Assembly (NCBI RefSeq): GCF_900110465.1
Contig: NZ_FODV01000016.1
Location: forward strand, 1-64,000
Source of the DNA: Halogranum amylolyticum
Lineage (GTDB): Archaea; Halobacteriota; Halobacteria; Halobacteriales; Haloferacaceae
Length of the DNA stretch: 64,000 nucleotides
Direction of reading: 5' to 3'
Under the pieces are notes generated by a model. The model was not told the DNA's origin and ran no database searches. It saw only the letters and a program-made list of their open reading frames with translations. Position 1 is the stretch's first letter; every line of letters starts with the position of its first letter. Positions 43,754-52,157 of the stretch are shown one piece after another. A program made the position numbers and the translations under genes.

Positions 43754-45664
43754 ATGACCACACCGGAGGATTCCTACGAACCAGACGAACAGCAGAAGAA
43801 TACAGGTACTAATCGGATGGGAATCCGGCGACGAGATACCTTAAAATTGCTCTGGATTGCTGCAATGCCCGGCGGAGTGATCGGGAGTCACCCCGATGTA
43901 GCAAAGGCTACACCCGATTTTGAAACCCAGGAGCTGACTGCCAGCGACAGCGACGCTGGCGACTCCTTCGACGATGCGGTCGCAGTTGTGGGACCCCCAG
44001 CGTTCATCGCGGCATTCCGCGACAGTGAGAACGCTGACAGTGCTGGGGCAGCGTACGTCTTCACACAGGATGGAGATGGGAGTTGGACCGAAGCGCAGAA
44101 CTATGAGACGGTCCACACCGAAGCGGACCTAAACAACCACGGGCCGACGCGCGGTCGCATCATCCGCATCAACGCGACGGGTAACGTCCACGTCGCTGAC
44201 GGGTCGTCGTGGACCAACGTGACCCAAGGCGGCGTGCCGATGGGCGGGCTGAACAACGTTGACTACGTGAGCGCCGATACGCCCATGTCGACCATCCAGC
44301 AGCGCATCACCGACGCGAAGGCGAACGGTCGTTCGAAGGTGGTCATCGTGGGTGACGAAGCGACGTGGACCGAGACGCTGCGCGTCCCGTCAAATTTCGT
44401 CGTGGAGTTTCAGGAAGGACTGGTTATCAACGTCTCCTCCGACCACGATATGGACACATTCAGGGTCGGTGGCGCCCCGTGGCAGGCCATCGTCCTGAAC
44501 GAGAATCCGGAGACAGGCGACACGAACGTAACGGTGCGCGGCGGCGAGTTTGACTTTTCGAACATCCCGAACGACGGCACCAACACGAACGGCGTGTGGC
44601 TGCACAACTGCACGGATAGCCGCATGGAAGACGTCTACGTTCACGACGTCCACCTCGCACTTGACAACGGCCAGAACGCGGTCACGATGTCCGATTGCAC
44701 GGACTGCGAGATGGTCGACTGCGAGGGTCGTCGCCCCGGCTATGACGGCATCAAGCTGGCAGGGTACAATGATAACATCATCGTTGAGAACTGCTGGGGC
44801 GGCGAGCGCACTGGCAGCGGCGGTGGCGTGCAGGTTTCGAGCATGGGAGCATCCAAGTACGGGACGTCAAGCAACATCACGTTCAAGAACTGTGAGACGG
44901 ACCAGCAGATGATTGCCCACATCCGCTCCGGTGAGAACATTCGCTTTGAAGATTGCAAGGCGGATCACATCCACGTCATTGCAGACTACCGCGACGCCGA
45001 TGGCGCGAAAGACTGCCGCTCGGTACATATCACCGACTGTGAGGCGAACCATATCACGTTTCAAGCCTACGACCAAGCCACGCTGAGCGAGGTTCGCATC
45101 AGCAACTGCCACCTGCACCAAGTGGGTGCGTCGGGCGGATTCACTCCCTACGTGGTCGGCGACTCCGGGTCTGGTGGCGGTGTCGTTCGGGACGTTGTCA
45201 TTGACGGCTGCATCGTGGACGCGGGCGGAACGAGCGACCGCTTCCTCAACGCGACGGTCGAATCCGGCGGTGTGCTGGACGACTTGACAATCCAAAACAA
45301 TTCGTTCTACACCTCGGACGGCAGCGGCACGTTTGTGCGCGCCTATGACGGGACAGACCCCATGACCGACGTCACCGTCCGGAACAACATCATCAATTGC
45401 AGTACGATGATTAGCTCGCGGGTGAACGGGCTGCGCTTCTACGATAACAAGATAGACGAGGACGACTACGTCCGTCTCGAAACGGGCACGGACGTGACGC
45501 TCTCGTCGGTTCACTCGAATAGCCCCATGCAACTGAGAGCAGCTGCACCAGGCGCTCCATCGACTGGCGACTTCTATATGGATGATGGCACCAACGTGAC
45601 CGGTGCGAATTTTGGAAAGATGGTGTATGACGGCACTGCATGGCAGGAAATATGGTCAGTGTAG
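43754..45664 (+). CDS. Exported right-handed beta-helix protein, tail-spike-like
   Basis: About 636 residues from ATG 43754 (an earlier ATG at 43685 gives an unlikely start). A Tat-like IRRRDTLKLLWIAAMPG region leads to a short FG-GAP-type stretch (GDSFDDAVAVVG, SAGAAYVFTQDG). From about 150 there is a parallel beta-helix with regular NITFKNCETD/VHITDCEANH/VRISNCHLH-type rungs, as in pectate-lyase-fold and phage tail spikes. The end APGAPSTGDFYMDDGTN with GKMVYDGTAWQEI is a virion-fibre-type tail. The N-terminal part and the spike part look joined from different sources. Confidence 0.65.
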   Translation: MTTPEDSYEPDEQQKNTGTNRMGIRRRDTLKLLWIAAMPGGVIGSHPDVAKATPDFETQELTASDSDAGDSFDDAVAVVGPPAFIAAFRDSENADSAGAAYVFTQDGDGSWTEAQNYETVHTEADLNNHGPTRGRIIRINATGNVHVADGSSWTNVTQGGVPMGGLNNVDYVSADTPMSTIQQRITDAKANGRSKVVIVGDEATWTETLRVPSNFVVEFQEGLVINVSSDHDMDTFRVGGAPWQAIVLNENPETGDTNVTVRGGEFDFSNIPNDGTNTNGVWLHNCTDSRMEDVYVHDVHLALDNGQNAVTMSDCTDCEMVDCEGRRPGYDGIKLAGYNDNIIVENCWGGERTGSGGGVQVSSMGASKYGTSSNITFKNCETDQQMIAHIRSGENIRFEDCKADHIHVIADYRDADGAKDCRSVHITDCEANHITFQAYDQATLSEVRISNCHLHQVGASGGFTPYVVGDSGSGGGVVRDVVIDGCIVDAGGTSDRFLNATVESGGVLDDLTIQNNSFYTSDGSGTFVRAYDGTDPMTDVTVRNNIINCSTMISSRVNGLRFYDNKIDEDDYVRLETGTDVTLSSVHSNSPMQLRAAAPGAPSTGDFYMDDGTNVTGANFGKMVYDGTAWQEIWSV

Positions 45665-45770
45665 TACCATGTGAAGAAGACAGGCGAAGACCCGACGTGG
45701 ACCTCAGCGCTGACCGGCAACTCGCTGCCGTGGTTCCCGCGCTGGCGAAGACTGGATCATCTTTGAGGGC

Positions 45771-47164
45771 CATCTGTGTTCGGTTAAGCGCTAACCTCCG
45801 TTCTGAAGGCTTCAACCACTCGTTCGTTGAGTAAGAGGCGTGACTTCTCTGGTTGGCGTGCGTTGCAAAACATGAGCTCAGCCAAGTTCGGCGGTGGATG
45901 TCCGAACGACTGGGCTAGATCTTCGAGGATGAGCTGGGCGAAAGACCGGAAGGTCTTCGCCCAGCGTTCTCGTGGAAACATCGTTTCTGAGTGCATCTTC
46001 TGAAAGACGCCAAGCAAGGCTCTGCTGACCGTTAGCGTCAGCAGAGCCGCTACCACGAGCAACTCCACGATTGCTGGATTGCTTGTCTGGAACTTCTCCA
46101 ACCCGTACAGCGATTTCAATTCACGGAACAGCACTTCTACTTCCCATCGCACCCCGTACAACGCCGCGACTTGCTCCGGCGTGAACTCATCCGGGAGGTT
46201 CGTGATATACAGGTGATAGTCGTCGGTGTCCTCGTTGCGGACACCGACGACGCGGAACTCCATCGTTACACTCGAGCGCTTCTCGCCGTATTGACGGCGC
46301 TTGAAGCTTACTTCGGCGGTTACATCGATAATCTCTCGCGTGAGATTGCCGAGAACGTCCTGAAGACGACGGTCTGGTAAGGAAATGGCGCGGGCGCGCC
46401 ATTTCCGACGCCCCTCGATGATTCGTGGGTTCGCGTTCGTCTTCAGCCGACTCAGGAAGAAGCCGCCGTTCTCTTCGATGAGTGCGAACCGACGGTAGCT
46501 GTAGAAGCCAAGATCGAACAGCAACAACCGCCCTCGCAGCCAGTTCCCTGTGCGGAACTGGCTGCTCTCGTGGCTTCGTTCGTCGGTAAGTTCGAACCGC
46601 TCGATTGTCTGTTTAGTGAGGTTGTGGACGAGATGAAGTTTCGCGCCTGATTGATCAGGGTGCGTAGCTGGAAACTCGCTCAGGAGCCGATGCAACCGGA
46701 ACACGGTTGCATCGGCGATCATCACATCGCGGAACTGCTGGAGTTGTGGGGCGAGTGTGTGAGGGACTGCGACCTCCTCGAGCATGCTCTCGAGGAGGTT
46801 GCTGAGTAACTGTCCGAGTGCAGGTGTGAACCGATCGTAGAAGCTAGAGCGGGAGAGCGTCTGATTGGTCGCTGCGGCGTAGGCACGTTGAAACCCGGCG
46901 ATAGTGCGGGATTCGCCGCCGACGGCGAATCCCAAGATGAGCGTCCAAACGAGGGCTGTAACATCGACTCTACGGTGGCGTTGGGACGACATCGCGCTCA
47001 CGCGCGATGTCTTCGATAAGCTCTGCTGGAAAGAGGGAAGTGAGCCGCCGTCGAATAAGGTCTGGGGAGAGTTGGGATAGCACACCCTCTCCATGCGGTC
47101 TACAACGATAACTTAGCTAAGTGAGCACAGTCTCTCGGTTTCTCTGCTTAACCGAACACGGATG
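45771..47164 (-). mobile_element. IS4-family insertion sequence (ISH8-like)
   Basis: The terminal repeats are CATCTGTGTTCGGTTAAGC (45771-45789) and its near complement GCTTAACCGAACACGGATG (47146-47164), 18 of 19 matching. The 1,394-bp body holds one transposase. The flanks (GAGGGC left, AACCCA right) show no direct repeat, so the element may have recombined with another copy and rearranged the region. Confidence 0.8.
45784..47094 (-). CDS. IS4-family transposase
   Basis: DDE transposase of 436 residues. Catalytic Asp 1 lies in IADATVFRLH, Asp 2 in LLLFDLGFYSYRRF, and the Glu in the Y-R-E-K signature YGVRWEVEVLFRELK. Length and motif order fit the ISH8-type group. A shorter start at MSSQRHRRV (Met35) is possible. 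All catalytic residues are intact. Confidence 0.88.
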   Translation of the reverse strand: MERVCYPNSPQTLFDGGSLPSFQQSLSKTSRVSAMSSQRHRRVDVTALVWTLILGFAVGGESRTIAGFQRAYAAATNQTLSRSSFYDRFTPALGQLLSNLLESMLEEVAVPHTLAPQLQQFRDVMIADATVFRLHRLLSEFPATHPDQSGAKLHLVHNLTKQTIERFELTDERSHESSQFRTGNWLRGRLLLFDLGFYSYRRFALIEENGGFFLSRLKTNANPRIIEGRRKWRARAISLPDRRLQDVLGNLTREIIDVTAEVSFKRRQYGEKRSSVTMEFRVVGVRNEDTDDYHLYITNLPDEFTPEQVAALYGVRWEVEVLFRELKSLYGLEKFQTSNPAIVELLVVAALLTLTVSRALLGVFQKMHSETMFPRERWAKTFRSFAQLILEDLAQSFGHPPPNLAELMFCNARQPEKSRLLLNERVVEAFRTEVSA

Positions 47165-47321
47165 AACCCACGAGTGAGACTGCGTGCGTCCGAGTCACTC
47201 AACCCAGTCGTTCGGCTTGATTAACGCTCACAGCTTATCCCCCGAGCAGGGTCCTCAGACGACGTCGTTGACCCACAGTCTGTCACGTTTCCCGAGCACG
47301 GCCGGTGTAGCCATCTTGGTG

Positions 47322-47804
47322 CTACGTGCCCGTTCGTCTGTATTCATCGGGCAATGACGCTGAAAGGAGGGTTCGCTCCGCCTTCCGGAGATGTTCGTGT
47401 AGTGTCGCACGAGCGATGCCCAGTTCGTCGGCGAGTTCACTGTTTGTTATTTTCCGCGGCCAGTCGTAGTAACCGCGTGCGAGGGCTTCGGCCGTGACTT
47501 CGCGCTGCCGTTCAGTCAACGGCGATTCTGAGTTGGCGCGGAACTCCTTCAGTTTCCCGAGCGTGACCGTCCCGAAACTCGACAAGTCGTCGAGGATGTC
47601 CTTCAGATGTTCACGTCGGAAGACTAGGACGTGATACTCACGCTGGCGGCCGGAGACAGTGTTCGACCGGCGAAGTGTTCCGTGATTTTGGTAGATCGCG
47701 GTGTAGGCACCGCAGGACGGTTTTGTTACGAGGAGATTGTCGTCGTTTAGCCGACGGACATGCTTGACATGGTCAGTCGCTTCTACGACGTTCTCGAAAC
47801 TCAT
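47322..47804 (-). CDS. HTH-10 (bacterio-opsin activator type) regulator, probably shortened
   Basis: 160 residues. The C-terminal HTH-10 domain is complete: LTERQREVTAEALARGYYD then SELADELGIARATLHEHL. The middle region VTKPSCGAYTAIYQNHGTL is typical of this family's sensory part. Usual members have 200 or more residues. The start at 47804 sits exactly where the hydantoinase fragment begins on the other strand, so the N-terminus is probably lost and this ATG is accidental. Confidence 0.6.
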   Translation of the reverse strand: MSFENVVEATDHVKHVRRLNDDNLLVTKPSCGAYTAIYQNHGTLRRSNTVSGRQREYHVLVFRREHLKDILDDLSSFGTVTLGKLKEFRANSESPLTERQREVTAEALARGYYDWPRKITNSELADELGIARATLHEHLRKAERTLLSASLPDEYRRTGT

Positions 47805-48570
47805 CGACGACTTCTCCGTCGCTGGAAGTTACGGTACCTCACCGAATCTCGTCTACGCCGGCACTGACTCGGAGGGCAACGACTTCCAGATGCTCGAAAT
47901 TCTCTACGGCGGCATCCCGGCCCGTCCGGGCGGCGATGGCCTCGATGGCCACTCGTGGTGGCCGCTGTTCCGGACGGTCCCAGCGGAGTATCAAGAGGCG
48001 TACTACCCACTGACGATAGACGAGTACAGCACACGGGCTGACACCGGTGGCTCTGGCGAGTTCCGCGGGGGGCACGGTATCACGAAGGTCTTCACCTTCG
48101 AGGAGGATGGTGCGATAACCTTCCAAGACGACCGCGCGCATACGTACCCCTGGGGCGTCGACGGGGGCAAGCACGCTGAGACGAGCGAGAAGCGGTTGAT
48201 TCGGGCAGATGGGAGCGAAGAGCATCTGCTGTCAAAAGTCGAGAACGTTGCAGTGGCGGCGGGAGACAAACTCGTCTTTAGCACCGCTGGCGGTGGTGGC
48301 CTCGGCGACCCCCTCGACCGCGACCCCGATGTCGTCGCCCGTGAAATGAAGCGTGGTCTCGTCTCTGAATCGGCCGCTGAGACGAAGTATGGCGTTGTCA
48401 TCGCAGACGACGGTACAGTGGACGAGAGCGCAACAGCCGATAGACGCTCTGAGATCCGCGAGACGCGTGACGAACTCGACCAGTTCGACTATGGTCCACT
48501 CCCAGATGAGGACACCCTCGGGGAACAGATTAGCGATGAACGCCGCTCGTTCGAGAACCGGCACAGCTGA
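47798..48570 (+). pseudogene. Hydantoinase B/oxoprolinase, C-terminal half
   Basis: Hydantoinase B family enzymes cleave ATP-dependently hydantoins or 5-oxoproline. About 258 codons remain of about 560. They contain the family's ILYGGIPARPGGDGLDGHSW, RADTGGSGEFRGGHGI, then FSTAGGGGLGDPLDRDPD and a terminal acidic extension. No start is present in family sequence; the frame runs out into antisense of the HTH-10 gene. The isochorismatase follows 22 bases after the stop, so they were an operon. Confidence 0.75.
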
Positions 48571-48591
48571 GCCATCGTTAGTATCTCCACT

Positions 48592-49224
48592 ATGAACTCC
48601 CCACATTCCACCGAGTACGATGCCGACGCGTTCGGGTCGAGCGTCGGCCTCGGTGACCAACCCGCACTCCTCGTGATTGATTTGATTAACGCTTTCACCG
48701 ATCCGACCACTAAACTCGGGTCGGACGTGAGCGGGGTCCTCGAGCAGACCGCTCGCCTTCTCACCGCGTTCCGCGAACACGACTGTCCGCGGTACTTCAC
48801 AACTGTCGCGTTCGAAGAGTCCTACGGCGACGCTGGGCGGTTCATCGAGAAAGTGCCCGCGCTTCGAGAGCTGCGACTCGGTACCGACGCGGTCGAAGTC
48901 GACGATCGAGTCGCACCTGAGGGTGACGAACGCGTCATTCTCAAAAAATACGCGAGCGCGTTCTTCGGCACCGACCTTGCGACAGAACTGACGACACACC
49001 GCGTGGATACCCTCGTCCTCGCAGGCGTCACGACCAGCGGCTGTGTTCGTGCGACAGCCGTCGATAGCCTCCAGCATGGCTACCGGACCATCGTCCCGGC
49101 TGACGCAGTCGGTGACCGCGCCGACGGACCACACCAAGCGAACCTCTTCGACATCGACGCGAAATACGGCGACGTCGTGACAACCGACGCCGTCGTTAAC
49201 CATCTCTCAAACAATGAATACTGA
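48592..49224 (+). CDS. Isochorismatase-fold cysteine hydrolase
   Basis: 210 residues with a complete triad: Asp30 in LLVIDLINAF, Lys118 or Lys119 in ILKKYASAFFGT and nucleophile Cys151 in GVTTSGCVRATA, the last with the cis-peptide preceding turn. Best match in character is the N-carbamoylsarcosine amidase/ureidoacrylate type, releasing ammonia and CO2 from N-carbamoyl compounds. That suits a pathway beginning with a hydantoinase. Stop at 49224, 58 bases before the next gene. Confidence 0.82.
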   Translation: MNSPHSTEYDADAFGSSVGLGDQPALLVIDLINAFTDPTTKLGSDVSGVLEQTARLLTAFREHDCPRYFTTVAFEESYGDAGRFIEKVPALRELRLGTDAVEVDDRVAPEGDERVILKKYASAFFGTDLATELTTHRVDTLVLAGVTTSGCVRATAVDSLQHGYRTIVPADAVGDRADGPHQANLFDIDAKYGDVVTTDAVVNHLSNNEY

Positions 49225-49281
49225 CTTTGACACCCAGACTGCATCGAACCCGACTCTCACCTGTGCTCGAGGTGAGTGGAA

Positions 49282-50223
49282 ATGACCGACTCCGGCGCAG
49301 CGCTTCGAGAACATCTCGATGGCGACGGACTGCTGGTTTGCCCCGGCGTTCACGACCCGCTCACGGCCGCTGTCGCCGATGCCGTTGGCTTCGACACGAT
49401 CTACATGACTGGCTACGGAACGTCGCTGTCGAAGATCGGCTACCCGGACGCTGGGTTCATCACGATGCCGGAGATGATCGACAACGCCGCGAACATCCAA
49501 GAACGCATCAGTGTTCCTCTCATCGCCGATGCTGACAACGGCTACGGCAACGCGACCAACGTTATCCGAACAGTTCGTGAGTACATCAAAGCCGGCGTCG
49601 GCGGCATCCATATCGAAGACCAGACGTTCCCCAAACGATGCGGCCACACGAAGGGGCGGCAGGTTATCCCGCGTGAGGAAGCCGTCGGTAAAATTGCGGC
49701 CGCAGCTGATACGCGGGACGAGCGGGGTGAGGAATTCGTTCTTATCGCCCGTACCGACGCTCGCGGGACCGGCGATGGGTCTGTCGACGAGGCCATCGGC
49801 CGTGTCAACGACTTCCTCGACGCTGGTGCCGACGTGGCATTTGTGGAGGGCCCCACCGACGAAGACGAACTGCGCCGCATCGGCCGAGAGGTCGACGGGC
49901 GACTTGTCTACAACTTCGTCGGTGACCTCGGGTCTTCGCCGTACGTTGACCTGCCGGCGTTGGATGACTGGGGCTTCGACATCGTGTTGTTCCCCATCGC
50001 TGCGACGCTCTCGACCATCGCGAACGTCTATGCTGACTTCAGTGCGTTTGCTGCCGATCCTGTAGCAGCGATGCGTCGTATCGACGACGAGTTCAACGAG
50101 CAACCTTTCGAGAGCCTCCACGAGTTCTCCGGCTTCCCGGATGTGGTCGAGTGGGAAGAACAGTACCTCCCTGACGAGGAACAGGAGAAATACGATGGGT
50201 CGCTCGGGGACGACGTCGCGTAG
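49282..50223 (+). CDS. Isocitrate lyase/PEP-mutase family enzyme
   Basis: C-C or C-P bond lyase of the TIM-barrel ICL/PEPM superfamily. 313 residues from ATG 49282, with GAGGTGAG ten bases upstream; GTG 49276 is an alternative. Substrate and metal motifs: MTGYGTSLSKIGYPDAGF, LIADADNGYGNATNV, IHIEDQTFPKRCGHTKG (the KRCGH loop of 2-methylisocitrate lyase and PEP mutase relatives) and LIARTDARG. The reaction probably yields a pyruvate- or oxaloacetate-like unit; substrate not determinable. Same direction as the isochorismatase. Confidence 0.82.
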   Translation: MTDSGAALREHLDGDGLLVCPGVHDPLTAAVADAVGFDTIYMTGYGTSLSKIGYPDAGFITMPEMIDNAANIQERISVPLIADADNGYGNATNVIRTVREYIKAGVGGIHIEDQTFPKRCGHTKGRQVIPREEAVGKIAAAADTRDERGEEFVLIARTDARGTGDGSVDEAIGRVNDFLDAGADVAFVEGPTDEDELRRIGREVDGRLVYNFVGDLGSSPYVDLPALDDWGFDIVLFPIAATLSTIANVYADFSAFAADPVAAMRRIDDEFNEQPFESLHEFSGFPDVVEWEEQYLPDEEQEKYDGSLGDDVA

Positions 50224-50262
50224 TCGTTGTTAGCGGACCTAGTCCTGTTGTGAAGGAGACTG

Positions 50263-50500
50263 TTACAGTGTCGATCGTTCCCCTACCTTCCCCACGGCAG
50301 TAGCTAACTCGTTGAGATGCTCCGTTCTGAAGTGTTCTCGGAGGTGACGTGATGGTGGATTACGAGGTAGAAGAGTCGCTTTCACGTTGGTTCGGTCGAA
50401 CGCAGCTCCGATAACCGACCGGTAGGTTTTGCTCGTGGCATATCCGATGATGGCATCGAACTGGTGTCCGTACGTATCAAGATATCTAACTAGTCGATCT
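50263..50500 (-). pseudogene. Unidentified coding remnant
   Basis: A minus-strand frame of about 78 codons without a start: LVRYLDTYGHQFDAIIGYAT, then SVIGAAFDRTNVKATLL. Residue mix and third positions look coding. No family assigned. Confidence 0.3.
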
Positions 50501-50659
50501 CATACACAGCCGATTCGGAGAGTGGCGTCACCTCGAGTGCGTCGTCGACCTTCGAGCGATCGACACTCGGCACCCGCTCGCGATCGATGCCCGCCTCCGC
50601 AAGGCGAGCTAGCACGTCCTCGTCATCCTTGAGCGAGCGGTTGCGCCGACTTATCTGTT
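50490..50659 (-). pseudogene. Unidentified coding remnant
   Basis: About 55 codons without a start, ending TPLSESAVYEID at TAG 50490-50492; upstream LKDDEDVLARLAEAGIDRER is helical and acidic. It overlaps the previous remnant in another frame. No family assigned. Confidence 0.3.
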
Positions 50660-50749
50660 AGACAGATCCATGCTGTCCGGCGGCGGGCGATCATGATGTA
50701 GGCGGCCGATGAGGATGCCAGCCACTGCTTGGCGGAATTCGTTGGCATC

Positions 50750-50899
50750 TCATTGGACGTCCGAGAGCAGCGTGTAGATGTTGACAAGTGCGTCCGTCTC
50801 CAATGCGGGCAGATCAGTCACGTCGTGGCGTTCGAGCGCATCGACGAGCAACAGTGCATCGGCGTAGACGTCGAGACTTTCGGGTTCGGACTTCGTCAT
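50750..50899 (-). CDS. 49-residue acidic helical protein
   Basis: ATG 50899 to TGA 50750-50752 encodes MTKSEPESLDVYADALLLVD and ends NIYTLLSDVQ: two amphipathic acidic helices. Typical of small haloarchaeal proteins next to plasmid maintenance genes, though none is intact here. Function unknown. Confidence 0.4.
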   Translation of the reverse strand: MTKSEPESLDVYADALLLVDALERHDVTDLPALETDALVNIYTLLSDVQ

Positions 50900-51098
50900 C
50901 GGCGCTGAAGTCCGACTCGACCACCTGTGTCGTCGTGACGGGTTCAGCCTCGGTAACTGTGCCGTAATCAGGGTTGGTCACACTACAGTTGAAAGGGCAA
51001 CTGCGAGTGATTCGCAGCGCTATTAGACTGTGCGTCAAGATGCCTTCGACATCGCGTAAGAGCGTGTTCGGTTCACCAAGAGAATCTACGCTCACCGA

Positions 51099-51404
51099 CT
51101 AAAATAGCGGACTTCCGACTGTCAGCGCTATGGCACCGATAACGACCATTGCTCCGATGATCTTTGGAAGACTCGGAGCGTAACCGGCGGTTGCCCCCGT
51201 CGGAAGTGACTGGGACCGTTCAGTTGGTTGAGTACCTTCTGATAATTCCCCAGCATTAGGGTGCTCATCCGCAGTGTTACTCGTAAAGAATAGAAACAGT
51301 ACAGCAAGTACGAGTGCCGTTCCACAGAAGATAGCTAAGTCACGGGTTGTATCTGTAACAAGGTTAATCGCGATCTTCCCAAATTTGATGTCTAGTTTAG
51401 ACAT
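51099..51404 (-). CDS. Two-helix membrane protein
   Basis: 101 residues. A basic start (MSKLDIKFGKIA), helix near 23-41, a polar Pro/Ser/Thr loop, and a second helix near 80-98 at the C-terminus. An AT-rich upstream stretch (AATAAAATTATTTATG) about 30 bases before the ATG fits a promoter. Function unknown. Confidence 0.55.
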   Translation of the reverse strand: MSKLDIKFGKIAINLVTDTTRDLAIFCGTALVLAVLFLFFTSNTADEHPNAGELSEGTQPTERSQSLPTGATAGYAPSLPKIIGAMVVIGAIALTVGSPLF

Positions 51405-51553
51405 TCTAGACTTGTAGATTTGAATACTAATAAAATTATTTATGTTTTGTGAGGATCATATGAGGGCTACTGTGACCATGTTCACACACACACGGAACAC
51501 TCCTGTGACTACGACAGACTGCGAGTGCTGGTTCTCTCAGAGGAATCTACAGA

Positions 51554-51690
51554 CGAACAAGGCAAGTGCCTCGGGGTTTGACCCTATGTGAAGCCGGCAC
51601 TTAGACGTGTTCTGTTCGTTCGAGATACCGTTCAATCGTCTCGTTCGACACTTGGCCTTTCGTCTCGATGTAGTACGTTTGAATCTTGAG
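51554..51690 (-). mobile_element. IS200-type element remnant
   Basis: GAACAAGGCAAGTGCCTCGG (51554-51573) is a decayed form of the hairpin block at 10703-10738. Beyond it a minus-strand frame encodes TYYIETKGQVSNETIERYLE and ends RTEHV at 51601-51603. This resembles the C-terminal helix region of IS200 TnpA transposases. The catalytic HUH and Tyr parts are absent. Confidence 0.45.
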
Positions 51691-52127
51691 AGTGCCTTGG
51701 AGAGAGGGTGAGTAGAGGACGTCGGTTGGAGATCGTCAAGCACTTCTCTGAAAAAGAATCGGACAGGTGAATCGATGAGGCTCAAAAGGCGGATAAGACC
51801 CGCCTCCTCCGTCGATTGTGCTTTGTCATGAATCTTGACGCGGGGGGATACGCTCGATGAAGCCGGTCGTCGTGTTGGTGTCTCACAACCGACCAGTAGT
51901 CGCTGGGCTCGCGCGTGGGATGATGGTGGTTGGTCGCCGTCCTGGATCGAGGCCTTGAACTGGCCAAGTAAGTCTGCAGTCAGTATGTGCTGTTGAACGA
52001 GTGCACTGAGGGCTGCAATCTGTTGCCGTCGAGGGTACAGTATACATCAGGAAGGCCAAATTCTGTCAATTAATATTATACTATAATTGAAATATGCGTC
52101 TGTTGTCTAGCGAAAAATGGCAGAATG
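51691..52127. other. Debris and promoter approach
   Basis: On the minus strand a start-less open frame (52030 to about 51700) contains protein-like stretches (RQQIAALSALVQQHILTADL, then IDSPVRFFFREVLDDLQ), perhaps the rest of a decayed gene. The last 100 bases are strongly AT-rich (TTAATATTATACTATAATTG) and belong to the promoter region of the tubulin-like operon. Confidence 0.35.
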
Positions 52128-52135
52128 TTTATAGT
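52128..52135 (+). promoter_or_regulatory. TATA box of the tubulin-like operon
   Basis: TTTATAGT lies 23-30 bases before ATG 52158, preceded by the purine-rich GGCAGAATG. The spacing predicts a leaderless transcript. Confidence 0.55.
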
Positions 52136-52157
52136 ATTGTGTGGTGTGTTAACGTGT

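Noticed and set aside
45771..47164. A target-site duplication for the IS4 element
   Set aside because: Ten bases on either side were compared and show no direct repeat.
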